The notes below the pieces were generated by a model. That model had not been told where the DNA came from. It saw nothing but the letters and a program-made list of their open reading frames with translations, and ran no database searches. Shown here piece by piece: positions 30,890 to 39,479 of a DNA stretch of 61,691 nt. The stretch is from Pectobacterium polonicum (lineage in GTDB: Bacteria; Pseudomonadota; Gammaproteobacteria; Enterobacterales; Enterobacteriaceae). The stretch lies in NCBI RefSeq assembly GCF_005497185.1, contig NZ_RJTN01000025.1, forward strand, positions 1-61,691, in the 5' to 3' direction. Position numbers and translations under genes: made by a program. Positions within the stretch are counted from its first letter, which is position 1; the number at the start of each line of letters is the position of its first letter.

Positions 30890-32362
30890 TTGCAGACTGG
30901 ACTCATTAATAATGCACGCTGGCTGGACAAAACACGCGCAATCATAATACTCGGCTCCATGCTGCTCGCCGCCTTTCTCGTTATCAGTTGGACCAGTTAT
31001 GAAGTGGCTAAGGAATCACTGGAAGAAGAAATCGAAGAAAATACCCTGCCGCTAACCAGTGATAACGTCTATTCGGAAATCCAACAAGATTTGCTAAAAC
31101 CTATCTTTATTTCGTCGCTGATGGCACACGATACCTTTTTACGCGACTGGGTGCTGAAGGATGAAAGCGATCCGCAGGCCATGTTTCGCTACCTGCGAGA
31201 AATCGATCGTCGCTTCGATACTGTATTTTCGTTCTTCATTTCGGATAAAACCAAACGTTACTACGATCAGCAGCGTATCCTGAAAACCGTCTCAGAGAAT
31301 TCGCCAGACGATCAGTGGTATTTCCAACACCGAACGCTATCGGACGAGATGCCTTATGCCATCGATATCTCATTCGATCCTGAGGATCACACACGCCTTG
31401 ATATTCTTATTAACCACAAAGTCGTGGACTATGACGGCAATTTTATCGGTATTACCGGCGTAGGAATTCCCGTTGAACGCGTTAAACACCTCCTTGAAAA
31501 ATATGAGCAACGCTATAACCGCACAATCTATTTCATTGATAAAGAAGGCAATATTACCTTACATGGGGAAAGCTATAGCCGCCCGCTCAAGATTCAGCAG
31601 CAGCCGGGACTAGGCAATATCGCTACCACGATCCTAACGGCTCCCGGTGGCGCTTATGAATATCAATCAGACGGGGAGCATATCTTCCTTAACACCCGGC
31701 TAATCCCTGAATTCGGTTGGTATTTGATGGTAGAACAAACTAGCCACCCCAGTGAGAAGCGACTGTTCGCCACGCTGCTAAAAAACCTGGGTATCAGTAC
31801 GTTCGTCAGCGTCCTTTTCTTATTTCTGCTGTGGCTGACCATTGGTGGCTATCAACGCCGTCTGGAACAAATGGCGACAACGGATAAATTAACGGGCCTC
31901 ATGAACCGTCAGGCATTTGATTATTTATTCCGCCGTCTCGGAACAAAAAATGCCTTACAGCACAAATCGCTTTCCATTCTTCTCATTGATATTGACCATT
32001 TCAAGAAAATCAATGACAAATACGGTCACAACGTTGGGGATCTGGTTTTACAAGAAATTTCCGCACTCTTGTCAGCGAATACCCGATCCAGCGATCAGCC
32101 CTGCCGCTGGGGAGGTGAAGAGTTCGTTATTCTACTCGACGAGTGCGATATCAACGCCGCACAACAACGCGCCGAGGCACTACGCCAGAATATAGAAATA
32201 ACGCACCTTCCCTACCGTGAAGGAGCCATTCAGGTGACGGTCAGCTGCGGTGTCGCGGAATATCGGGCAGGCGAGACGCTCAGTATGCTGATTAACCGCG
32301 CCGATATCGCGCTTTATCAAGCCAAACAGCAAGGGCGTAATCAGGTAGTACGTGCGCAATAG
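30890..32362 (+). CDS. Membrane diguanylate cyclase, dCache-like sensor plus GGDEF
   Basis: 490 residues starting with TTG, preceded by GGGGAGA at good spacing; no ATG gives a comparable N-terminus. Transmembrane segments near residues 17-36 and 300-320 flank a periplasmic sensor of about 260 residues that looks like a Cache domain (Y-F-I-D-K-E-G-N-I near its second half). The cytoplasmic GGDEF domain has G-G-E-E-F at about 408-412, so it should be active, and an RxxD inhibitory site (R-S-S-D) exactly five residues before it. It makes cyclic di-GMP from GTP in response to an unknown periplasmic signal. Confidence 0.9.
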   Translation: MQTGLINNARWLDKTRAIIILGSMLLAAFLVISWTSYEVAKESLEEEIEENTLPLTSDNVYSEIQQDLLKPIFISSLMAHDTFLRDWVLKDESDPQAMFRYLREIDRRFDTVFSFFISDKTKRYYDQQRILKTVSENSPDDQWYFQHRTLSDEMPYAIDISFDPEDHTRLDILINHKVVDYDGNFIGITGVGIPVERVKHLLEKYEQRYNRTIYFIDKEGNITLHGESYSRPLKIQQQPGLGNIATTILTAPGGAYEYQSDGEHIFLNTRLIPEFGWYLMVEQTSHPSEKRLFATLLKNLGISTFVSVLFLFLLWLTIGGYQRRLEQMATTDKLTGLMNRQAFDYLFRRLGTKNALQHKSLSILLIDIDHFKKINDKYGHNVGDLVLQEISALLSANTRSSDQPCRWGGEEFVILLDECDINAAQQRAEALRQNIEITHLPYREGAIQVTVSCGVAEYRAGETLSMLINRADIALYQAKQQGRNQVVRAQ

Positions 32363-32370
32363 CGACAAGG

Positions 32371-32405
32371 AAAAAAGATCGTGCCTGCATGAATGATGCA
32401 GGCAC
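32371..32405 (-). terminator. terminator of the GntR regulator gene
   Basis: GTGCCTGCAT and its complement form a perfect 10-bp stem with a 5-nt loop. Read on the minus strand, the stem is followed within 4 nt by TTTTTT, so it should end the GntR transcript; it also lies after the convergent cyclase gene. Confidence 0.72.
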
Positions 32406-32449
32406 ATGTAGACGGGAAACCAGCAGGCTTCAATAAGGTAGCACACAGG

Positions 32450-33190
32450 CTACGTTCGGTTCCCCGTTTGGCGTTTCAGCGTAATAGAGCAGGTATATCT
32501 GTCTGCCGGATGGATCGAGACCGTGGTTTCAAAGACATTTCCCGATCGGTCAAGATAATGGCGGATGATTTTTAATGCCGGATACCCTACATCAACGCCC
32601 AGCGTTTTCGCTATTTTGGCAGGAACACCAACGGCAGAAATGGTCTGGCGCACTTCTTCTCCCTGCACGCCGTAGTGCTTTTCAATCAAATCACTAATCA
32701 AAGCAAACGGATCGCTACGTACCAGACTTTTAACCTTGGCATAATCCGGGCTAACGTAGCTATCGGTCCAGCAGATCGGAGCGTCCTTTTTCTCGCTGTC
32801 TTCACGAATGCTGGCAATATGCAGCCAGCGATCGCCCGGCTTGCCACCGATAATCTGTGCCAGTTCAACGTCCGCCACGATTTCATCAATCTTCTTCACG
32901 ACGCGCAGATTGGTTTTTGCCAGCACGAACAGATCCTCAAGGCTAGCCAGAGGATGGTTGCGTTCACGTTTTTCATCATTATCGACAACAACGGAACCCA
33001 CGCCCTTACGTCGGGATAGCAAACCCGCCTCGGTTAGATCGCGCAACGCCTCCCTGACGGTATGCCGACTAACCTGATACTGCTCACAAAGCTCCAGCTC
33101 AGAGGGGATTAACGACCCTGCCGGGTACTGGCCTAGCGTAATATTTTGGCTGAGTTCACGGGCAATTCGCTTATACAAGGGTTCTTTCAT
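32450..33190 (-). CDS. GntR/HutC-family transcriptional regulator
   Basis: 246 residues: N-terminal winged helix (L-Y-K-R-I-A-R-E-L, P-S-E-L-E-L, S-R-H-T-V-R-E-A-L near residues 40-48) and a C-terminal UTRA ligand-binding domain (residues about 90-240). Divergent from a lyase and DASS transporter gene pair. The gap holds a long palindrome and an extra half-site, so it most likely represses or activates that pair and itself in response to the imported substrate or its product. Confidence 0.9.
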   Translation of the reverse strand: MKEPLYKRIARELSQNITLGQYPAGSLIPSELELCEQYQVSRHTVREALRDLTEAGLLSRRKGVGSVVVDNDEKRERNHPLASLEDLFVLAKTNLRVVKKIDEIVADVELAQIIGGKPGDRWLHIASIREDSEKKDAPICWTDSYVSPDYAKVKSLVRSDPFALISDLIEKHYGVQGEEVRQTISAVGVPAKIAKTLGVDVGYPALKIIRHYLDRSGNVFETTVSIHPADRYTCSITLKRQTGNRT

Positions 33191-33257
33191 CGGCTCACGC
33201 TCTTAATCAATATTGATGCCCTGCATCACAAAATGACATTTCACTGCTTCACTAACT

Positions 33258-33317
33258 TGTCCGTACATGTTGTTATAAATACAACATGTACGGACATTTA
33301 AACCTATCCGTACATTT
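33258..33317. promoter_or_regulatory. GntR operator: 16-bp-arm palindrome plus extra half-site
   Basis: TGTCCGTACATGTTGT at 33258-33273 and its exact complement at 33281-33296 flank a 7-bp AT spacer. A third element TCCGTACATTT lies at 33307-33317 on the plus strand. The repeated GTAC cores suit HutC-type GntR dimers. Position in the divergent gap supports control of both genes. Confidence 0.78.
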
Positions 33318-33409
33318 TCTCTTTCAGGCCATGCCGCTATCAGCACACTTCATCTTATCGCGGATATGGTTTGCATCTTATCACTAATACATTCGCTTCA
33401 GGAGGCGTT

Positions 33410-34759
33410 ATGGCTTCGAATGTGCTTGATTCAGTTCTATTCCGTGATTCATTTGGTACCCCAGAAATGCGGGCGATCTTCGATGATCGAGAACTCATCC
33501 GTAAGTATGTGGAAGTAGAGATCGCATTGGCCAATGCGCAGGCGCGCTGTGGCGTAATCCCCGCAGAGGCGGCCGCAGAAATCACCGCCAGCTGTAACGC
33601 TGACACGCTCGATTTTGAGCTGCTGCGCCACGAAACAGAAATTGTGGGCTACCCCATCCTGCCACTGGTGCACCAGATTTCCAAACAGGCTGGCCAATCT
33701 GGTGGTTATGTTCACTGGGGCGCAACGACACAGGACATTATGGATACCGCCGTGGTGCTGCAAATCCGTGATGCCTTCGCGTTAATTGAAGCAGATATCG
33801 ACGCACTGCGTTCTATTTTGGCCGGACTGGCCGTGCGTTACCGTAATACGCCAATGGCTGGGCGTACCCATTTACAACAGGCGCTACCGATTACATTCGG
33901 CTACAAAGCCGCCATCTGGCTGGACATGTTTGACCGTCATGCCGAGCGCCTTGAGCAGTTGCGCCCACGCGTGCTGGTGGGCGAATTCGCAGGCGCTGCG
34001 GGGACATTAGCCTCGTTAGGCGATAAAGGGCTTGCGGTACAAAAAGCGCTGATGGCCGAGCTTGGTCTGGGCGTTCCCACCTCAACCTGGCATGTCGCTC
34101 GTGATGGATTTGCTGAAGCCGTCAACCTGCTGGCGGTAATTACAGGTTCGTTAGGGAAAATTGGCTATGACGTCATGCTGATGGCCTCCAACGAGTTCGG
34201 TGAGTTGTATGAACCGTTTGTTAAAGGCCGTGGAGCCAGCAGTACCATGCCGCAAAAGCGTAACCCCATTTCCAGCGAACTGATGCTGGCCTGTTCCAAA
34301 GGCGTTCGCCAACAGGCCGGGCTGATGCTGGATGCAATGGTGCAAGATCTGGAACGCGCCACAGGCCCATGGCACGCGGAGTGGATCGCCATCCCGGAAA
34401 GTTTCATTCTCTCTGCGGGTGCACTTCATCAGGCCAAGTTCATGCTAAACGGCCTGATTGTTGATGAGAAAATGATGCTGAAAAACCTCAATATGACCAA
34501 CGGCCTGATTGTGGCTGAAGCCGTGATGATGGGACTGGCACCGTATATTGGGCGTCAGGAAGCCCATGACATCGTTTACGATGCCTGCCGCATCGTGAAT
34601 GAGAAAGGCGGCACGCTGGCCGATGTTCTTAATGCCATGCCCAGCGTCGCTAGCCGACTCGATCCTAAATTAATCGAAGACCTGACTAATCCCGTCAATT
34701 ATTTGGGCAGTGCCCCTGAAATGGTTGATCAGGTAGTCAATAAAATGGAAAGAAAATAG
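33410..34759 (+). CDS. Lyase of the fumarase/aspartase superfamily (PcaB/PurB-like)
   Basis: 449 residues. The superfamily signature is S-S-T-M-P-Q-K-R-N-P near residues 278-287. The acid/base loop region H-W-G-A-T-T-Q-D near 102-109 and G-R-T-H-L-Q-Q-A near 151-158 resemble 3-carboxy-cis,cis-muconate cycloisomerase and adenylosuccinate lyase. No protocatechuate or purine genes are nearby, so the substrate is probably a fumarate adduct or related di/tricarboxylate brought in by the adjacent transporter. The start at 33410 follows AGGAGG; the longer frame is disfavoured. Confidence 0.86.
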   Translation: MASNVLDSVLFRDSFGTPEMRAIFDDRELIRKYVEVEIALANAQARCGVIPAEAAAEITASCNADTLDFELLRHETEIVGYPILPLVHQISKQAGQSGGYVHWGATTQDIMDTAVVLQIRDAFALIEADIDALRSILAGLAVRYRNTPMAGRTHLQQALPITFGYKAAIWLDMFDRHAERLEQLRPRVLVGEFAGAAGTLASLGDKGLAVQKALMAELGLGVPTSTWHVARDGFAEAVNLLAVITGSLGKIGYDVMLMASNEFGELYEPFVKGRGASSTMPQKRNPISSELMLACSKGVRQQAGLMLDAMVQDLERATGPWHAEWIAIPESFILSAGALHQAKFMLNGLIVDEKMMLKNLNMTNGLIVAEAVMMGLAPYIGRQEAHDIVYDACRIVNEKGGTLADVLNAMPSVASRLDPKLIEDLTNPVNYLGSAPEMVDQVVNKMERK

Positions 34760-34814
34760 TCATCACCGGTAATTATCCGATATCGCTCTAATTAACAGAC
34801 TGAGATCGATACAT

Positions 34815-34843
34815 CCCAGACGCAAGATAATAACGCGTCTGGG
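34815..34843 (+). promoter_or_regulatory. intercistronic hairpin between lyase and transporter
   Basis: CCCAGACGC and GCGTCTGGG form a perfect 9-bp stem with an 11-nt loop in the 146-bp gap. No T-run follows; it may stabilise or attenuate the transcript so that the two products are made at different levels. Confidence 0.4.
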
Positions 34844-34905
34844 CAGGCTCTCTGTTGCCGGGAATGATGGCGGATAATAATAGCTTGCACGATTAAGGAG
34901 ACGTT

Positions 34906-36327
34906 ATGTCATCCGAATCCTCCACCAAGAAAAAAATAGTCGCCGTTATTATTCCTCTCCTGCTGGGCCTGATTATCTGGTTTTCTCCGGTTCCCGATGG
35001 CCTTACGCCGCAGGCATGGCATATGTTCGCGATTTTTGCCGCCACCATCGCAGCAATATTGACGCAGCCTCTGCCGTCAGGCGCGATTATGCTGCTTGTC
35101 CTTTGCATCACTATTTTCACTAGAACCTTAACAGAAGCGAAAGCGTTAGCCGGTTTTTCCAGCGGCACCGTCTGGCTCATCTTTTGTGCCTATATTCTTT
35201 CTCTGGGTTTTGTGACATCTGGATTAGGAAAACGCATCGCCTACAAAATGCTGTCGCTATTCGGCGGAAGCAGCTTGGGGATCGCCTATTCGCTGGGCGT
35301 TTCCGACCTCATCATGGCACCCGCCATGCCATCCGTCACGGCGCGTTCGGGGGGAATTATCTTTCCTATCGCGCGTTCGATTAATGAAGTATTAGGGTCA
35401 ACACCCGGCGTTAGCGGTAAAAAGATTGGGGACTTTCTGATCATGGTCTGCTTTCAGTTTACTCCGATCACCGGCGCGATTTTCCTCACCGGTATGGCCG
35501 CCAACCCGCTGGTTGGCAGCCTGGCGAAAACCTCACTAGGCGTAGATATTACCTGGGGCGGTTGGTTTATTGCCGCTGTTGTACCCGCCATGTGCTGCTT
35601 CTGTCTGATGCCGTTGCTAGTGTACAAAATACTGAACCCAGAACTGAAAAAAACGCCAGAGGCCAAAGAGATGGGACGCCGGTCGCTGGCGGAATTAGGA
35701 AACATGAAACCGGCAGAGAAAAAAGTGGCCTTTGGCTTTGTTCTCGCGCTGCTTGGCTGGGGCACCAGCCTGATCACTGGTTTTTCTGCCACATCCGTCG
35801 GGTTGGCATTGGTTGCCTACCTGTTCGTCACTCAGGCCGTCCAGTGGAAAGACGTACTTAGCGATCGCGCAGCCTGGGATACGGTCATCTGGTTCAGCGT
35901 CATTATCAGCCTCGCCGCCGGACTGTCTGACCTTGGTTTCATTAAGTGGATGACCGTTAAGCTGGGTGCTTCCATACAGGGTTTCGGCGCGATGGAAACC
36001 TTCGTTATTCTCGGCATCCTCTATATCTATGTACATTATCTGTTTGCAACCGCCTCTGGTCACGTCGCCGCGCTCTATGCGCCCTTCGCCGCCACCGCCA
36101 TAGCCGCAGGCGCGCCGCCCATGATGGTCGCCATCTGTTTTGGGATTTTTAGCAACCTGATGTGGGGGAATACCGAATACGGCGGTGGCCCCGGCCCGAT
36201 CTATTTTGCTCAGGGATATTTTGAACGGCACCGTTTCTATAAAATCAATTTCTGCATCGTCACGTTTAACGTCGCCCTGATTTTTATCGTCGGCTTAGCG
36301 TGGTGGAAACTGATTGGCTATTATTGA
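34906..36327 (+). CDS. DASS-family sodium/dicarboxylate-type transporter
   Basis: 473 residues, 11-12 predicted membrane spans. Similar in style to YbhI, CitT and TtdT: T-P-Q-A-W-H-M-F near residue 34, A-P-A-M-P-S-V-T-A-R-S-G-G near 138-150, and the C-terminal Y-G-G-G-P-G-P-I-Y-F near 422. DASS proteins import or exchange di- and tricarboxylates. It follows the lyase gene, and together with the GntR regulator makes a transport-cleavage module. Substrate unknown. Confidence 0.9.
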   Translation: MSSESSTKKKIVAVIIPLLLGLIIWFSPVPDGLTPQAWHMFAIFAATIAAILTQPLPSGAIMLLVLCITIFTRTLTEAKALAGFSSGTVWLIFCAYILSLGFVTSGLGKRIAYKMLSLFGGSSLGIAYSLGVSDLIMAPAMPSVTARSGGIIFPIARSINEVLGSTPGVSGKKIGDFLIMVCFQFTPITGAIFLTGMAANPLVGSLAKTSLGVDITWGGWFIAAVVPAMCCFCLMPLLVYKILNPELKKTPEAKEMGRRSLAELGNMKPAEKKVAFGFVLALLGWGTSLITGFSATSVGLALVAYLFVTQAVQWKDVLSDRAAWDTVIWFSVIISLAAGLSDLGFIKWMTVKLGASIQGFGAMETFVILGILYIYVHYLFATASGHVAALYAPFAATAIAAGAPPMMVAICFGIFSNLMWGNTEYGGGPGPIYFAQGYFERHRFYKINFCIVTFNVALIFIVGLAWWKLIGYY

Positions 36328-36350
36328 TCGCCTGTCTTATTCGTCCGAAA

Positions 36351-36383
36351 AAATAACAGGAGGCCATTTGCCTCCCGTTATTT
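36351..36383. terminator. bidirectional terminator between DASS gene and yqaE
   Basis: AAATAACaGGAGGC and GCCTCCcGTTATTT form a 14-bp stem with one mismatch and a 5-nt loop, flanked by A-rich and T-rich DNA. It separates the convergent transporter and yqaE genes. Confidence 0.8.
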
Positions 36384-36413
36384 CGTCATGACCATTATTC
36401 AGCTTTTCAGCCA

Positions 36414-36581
36414 TTAAATCCCATCGTCTTTTGTCTGCACCCAAAACGCATGCACCAAACCGGGAAAATAGCCTAATAGCGTCAGAATAATATTCAGAAT
36501 GAATGCTCCACCAATTCCTTTCCCCAATAACACGCCCAACGGTGGCAGAAGAATAGTCAGTACGATGCGCCAAAATCCCAT
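36414..36581 (-). CDS. yqaE: YqaE/Pmp3 family small membrane protein
   Basis: 55 residues beginning M-G-F-W-R-I-V-L-T and including P-P-L-G-V-L-L-G-K and L-T-L-L-G-Y-F-P-G-L-V-H-A-F-W, the Pmp3 (UPF0057) pattern with two membrane spans. Very close to E. coli YqaE by eye. A GGAGG site precedes the ATG. Pmp3 proteins are stress-induced inner-membrane proteolipids affecting membrane potential. A longer minus-strand frame in another register (36337-36573) is a shadow of this gene. Confidence 0.93.
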   Translation of the reverse strand: MGFWRIVLTILLPPLGVLLGKGIGGAFILNIILTLLGYFPGLVHAFWVQTKDDGI

Positions 36582-36775
36582 ATCAACCTCCGTTACGTGA
36601 TAATTACTTATGAAAATAGTTCAGCGTTCGCGATTTGTCAGCATTCGTCGGAATAATTGAGACTAATCTTCGTAGAGAAAATGAAAGGGCGTGTTTCACA
36701 CAGGCTATCGCTCCCACAACCGCACCGTAATCCATCAAAGAATGACTACGGTGCAGTTCATCCATTACAACGTCA

Positions 36776-38785
36776 TCAGAAGGTAATATTTACCTTCGCC
36801 CAGTAGGTTCTACCCGGTTCATTTACGGACGAGTTAGCCGAATAACCAAAACTGCTATTACCGGCAAGGTTGAGGTGTTCACTGTAGGTGGTGTTAAACA
36901 GGTTATCGACCCCCGTACTTAGTTTGACGTATTGGTTAACGCGATATACCGCATTGGCTGAGAAGATCGCAAAGCCAGAGCTATGATCAAAATCTTTCCC
37001 GACAACGTTACCTTCGTTAAGCGCGACCCTATTTTGCTGACTCACCAGACGCAGTAAGCCCGTGCTGCTCCAGTTCCCTTTTTCCCACGATAATCCCAGG
37101 CGCGCTTCCAGCGGTGGAATTTGCGGCAGTGGCCGATGATCATCGGTATTCTTCGCCCAGGAATACGCCAGACTGGCGTCCGTCTTCCAGCTATCCGTTA
37201 ATTTATAGCTGAATCCCGTTTCGCCTCCCATGATGGTCGCATTAATATTATCCGCCTCGCTGACCCTGGCATTCATCGGATCGTAGCGGAACAGGATAAA
37301 ATCATTCACCCGTCCCATGTAGGCAGAAACCCAGCTGTTCAGGCGTTGGCCACTGTATTGTGCCCCGATATCAAGCTGGGTCGTTTTCTCAGTTTTAACA
37401 TGATCGAATGCACTTTGCGTTCTGCCCGGCCCGTAGGTTGGCGAGAACAGCTCCCAATAGTCAGGAAAGCGCTCGGTGTAACCAATGCCCGCATACAGCA
37501 TTATCGGGGTATCCGCCAGCGTATGTTCGACACGGATAAAGCCTGCTGGCAATGTATCATGCCGCTCACTCATGCTGGTGCCCGCATTATTCTCGACCTT
37601 GGTTTGATCAAGGCGCGTTCCCCCGATGACCTTACTTTGCTCAGAAGCCTGCCAGGTCAACTCGCTGAAGACACCATAGGTGTTAAATTGCGCATCTTTC
37701 TTCCAGCCATCATTTCGCCAGCGACGATGCGTATTTGTCTGCATGTCCGCGCCGCTTTTCAGCTCATAGTCGGCCCATATCCAGGTTGCCATCATCCGTC
37801 CACCAACCGTTTTTCTATCCAGTTGGCTGGCCATAGGCATACCCATCATCCCCATGCCGCTTGGCGATCGCAGCGTGTAATTATCCATAACGTGATCGGC
37901 ATAGTTGTAATACGCACTCGCCTCAAGCTTATCGAGTACATTCCCTATATTGGATTTTTCCGCGCGTATGCCCACACTCTCACGCTTAAATTGCGAACCA
38001 TCCATGCCACGCCCAGCGTAGCGCGCTTCCCCATCGCCTTTGCCTGCGGTCAGCTCCAACAAGGTGTCGCTGTCTGGCGTCCAACCGAGCGCCACATCCG
38101 CATTCCATTTATCCCATTTTGATGCTACGCGTTTCCCCTCACCATCCTTGTAATCGCCTGACTGTGATTTATTACCGATGAGTCGAAAATAGCCCTCTTC
38201 ACTCCCGAAACTGACATCAGCATTTTCATCATGACGATCGTTTGACGCCGTCAGCACGCTGGCGCTGCCCTGTATTCCTGGCTTCTCGAAACGCGGCGGT
38301 GTCCGCTCAAATCGCACAGTTCCCGCTGAATTTCCTGCGCCCCAGAGCACAGTCTGCGGCCCTTTGGTAAAGGTTAACAGGTCATAACTTTCGGGAGAAA
38401 TGTACGAACTCGGTGCATCCATGCGTGACGGACAGGCACCTAACATCTCACCATTATTGGAAAGAAGCCGCAGTCTCGATCCAAACATGCCCCGGAAGAC
38501 AGGATCGCCATTTGTTCCACCATTACGTATTTGCGAGAACCCCGGAATGGTTTTCAGATAATCCGAACCATCGCTGGCCGGTACAGGCTGGCGCGGCGTT
38601 TTCGGCGAGGTCACCAGCGTGAGCGGAGAAGTCTCCGGCGCGGTCACCACCATCACGGCATCATCATTCAGCGTGGCGTGAGTAGCAGAATGATCGTGCT
38701 CGCCCAGAGCCATCACAGGTAAAGAAGCTAACGCCACCAGCACCAGAGAAGCGGCGGGCGTATATACCAATTCAATTTTTTTCAT
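36776..38785 (-). CDS. TonB-dependent copper receptor (OprC/NosA type)
   Basis: 669 residues. Signal peptide about 1-28, a His-containing mature start (H-D-H-S-A-T-H), a TonB box-like D-D-A-V-M-V-V-T-A-P at 41-50, plug domain to about 170 (F-R-G-M-F-G-S-R-L-R and the G-P-Q-T-V-L-W-G element), then a beta-barrel ending in aromatic F. A Met-rich loop (S-G-M-G-M-M-G-M-P-M, near residue 310) and M-D-A-P-S-S-Y support copper binding. Imports copper across the outer membrane with TonB energy. A DUF2946 gene lies upstream on the same strand, the usual partner. Confidence 0.88.
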   Translation of the reverse strand: MKKIELVYTPAASLVLVALASLPVMALGEHDHSATHATLNDDAVMVVTAPETSPLTLVTSPKTPRQPVPASDGSDYLKTIPGFSQIRNGGTNGDPVFRGMFGSRLRLLSNNGEMLGACPSRMDAPSSYISPESYDLLTFTKGPQTVLWGAGNSAGTVRFERTPPRFEKPGIQGSASVLTASNDRHDENADVSFGSEEGYFRLIGNKSQSGDYKDGEGKRVASKWDKWNADVALGWTPDSDTLLELTAGKGDGEARYAGRGMDGSQFKRESVGIRAEKSNIGNVLDKLEASAYYNYADHVMDNYTLRSPSGMGMMGMPMASQLDRKTVGGRMMATWIWADYELKSGADMQTNTHRRWRNDGWKKDAQFNTYGVFSELTWQASEQSKVIGGTRLDQTKVENNAGTSMSERHDTLPAGFIRVEHTLADTPIMLYAGIGYTERFPDYWELFSPTYGPGRTQSAFDHVKTEKTTQLDIGAQYSGQRLNSWVSAYMGRVNDFILFRYDPMNARVSEADNINATIMGGETGFSYKLTDSWKTDASLAYSWAKNTDDHRPLPQIPPLEARLGLSWEKGNWSSTGLLRLVSQQNRVALNEGNVVGKDFDHSSGFAIFSANAVYRVNQYVKLSTGVDNLFNTTYSEHLNLAGNSSFGYSANSSVNEPGRTYWAKVNITF

Positions 38786-38894
38786 CGTATTGCCTTACGG
38801 TTTCTTATGCCACAACGACGCGCGGCAAAACGCCTATGGAGGGATCGCCCGACCATAAGGGAGTAAGCCGACGGATGTCGTTAATTAAAAAGAG

Positions 38895-39368
38895 TCAAAA
38901 CAAAGAAACCGATTCAGGAGGTGCACGGGCGCGCTGCGGGCAATAAGATCGGAATAACGTAGGACAAACAAAATCAGGGAAATAGGTCGGTCTGTGAGCG
39001 GACAATAACAGCCAGAGCAACGGCAATACGACCGATAGAATAAGCGGTAAATGCACCAACAACTGACAGTATCCGCAGGCAATATCCTCCATCGGAGAAA
39101 GCCCGACGCTCGACATCATCAGATTATGCGGCGTACTACCGTGGTGGCATACCTCATGTTCATGCGCGCCGTGATGATGCTGCGACGTAGACATAGCGTG
39201 AGTTGGTGCCTGACAGGCTGATGGCTGCACCAGTGATTTTGAAATCAAAGGGGCAATAAACAGCATCATCATAGAAAAAATGGCCAGGCAGGCTGTAACT
39301 CGTTTAACGCTCACGCCAGATAATTCGCTACCGTACCCCATTGATAAGAGGGGCGAAGTGTATCGCAC
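38895..39368 (-). CDS. DUF2946-family His/Cys-rich membrane protein
   Basis: Up to 157 residues; the real start may be an ATG or GTG 10-20 codons inside. One hydrophobic segment near residues 25-45 is followed by a His-rich loop (H-H-H-G-A-H-E-H-E-V-C-H-H) and the DUF2946 core A-C-G-Y-C-Q-L-L-V-H-L-P, then a second span. Members usually sit next to copper TonB receptors, as here, and probably handle copper in the envelope. Distance to the receptor gene is 109 bp. Confidence 0.8.
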   Translation of the reverse strand: MRYTSPLLSMGYGSELSGVSVKRVTACLAIFSMMMLFIAPLISKSLVQPSACQAPTHAMSTSQHHHGAHEHEVCHHGSTPHNLMMSSVGLSPMEDIACGYCQLLVHLPLILSVVLPLLWLLLSAHRPTYFPDFVCPTLFRSYCPQRARAPPESVSLF

Positions 39369-39452
39369 TCACCGCCGAATTGTTACATGTGGCTGAAAAT
39401 TGCGCGAAGCCGCTCACGCAGCATTCTGTATAGCAAACAGAATGGATAGAAT

Positions 39453-39475
39453 AAGGCCAATTCACGCTTGGCCTT
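39453..39475 (-). terminator. terminator of the 159-residue orphan gene
   Basis: AAGGCCAA and TTGGCCTT form a perfect 8-bp stem with a 7-nt loop just after the stop of the minus-strand gene; T-rich on both sides. Confidence 0.6.
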
Positions 39476-39479
39476 TTCA

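Noticed and set aside
36337..36573. 78-residue minus-strand frame
   Set aside because: It overlaps the 55-residue YqaE gene (36414-36581) in another register; YqaE has a family match and a ribosome-binding site.
36722..36754. GCACCGTA/TACGGTGC hairpin after the copper receptor gene
   Set aside because: 8-bp stem with a 17-nt loop and no T-run; too weak to call a terminator.
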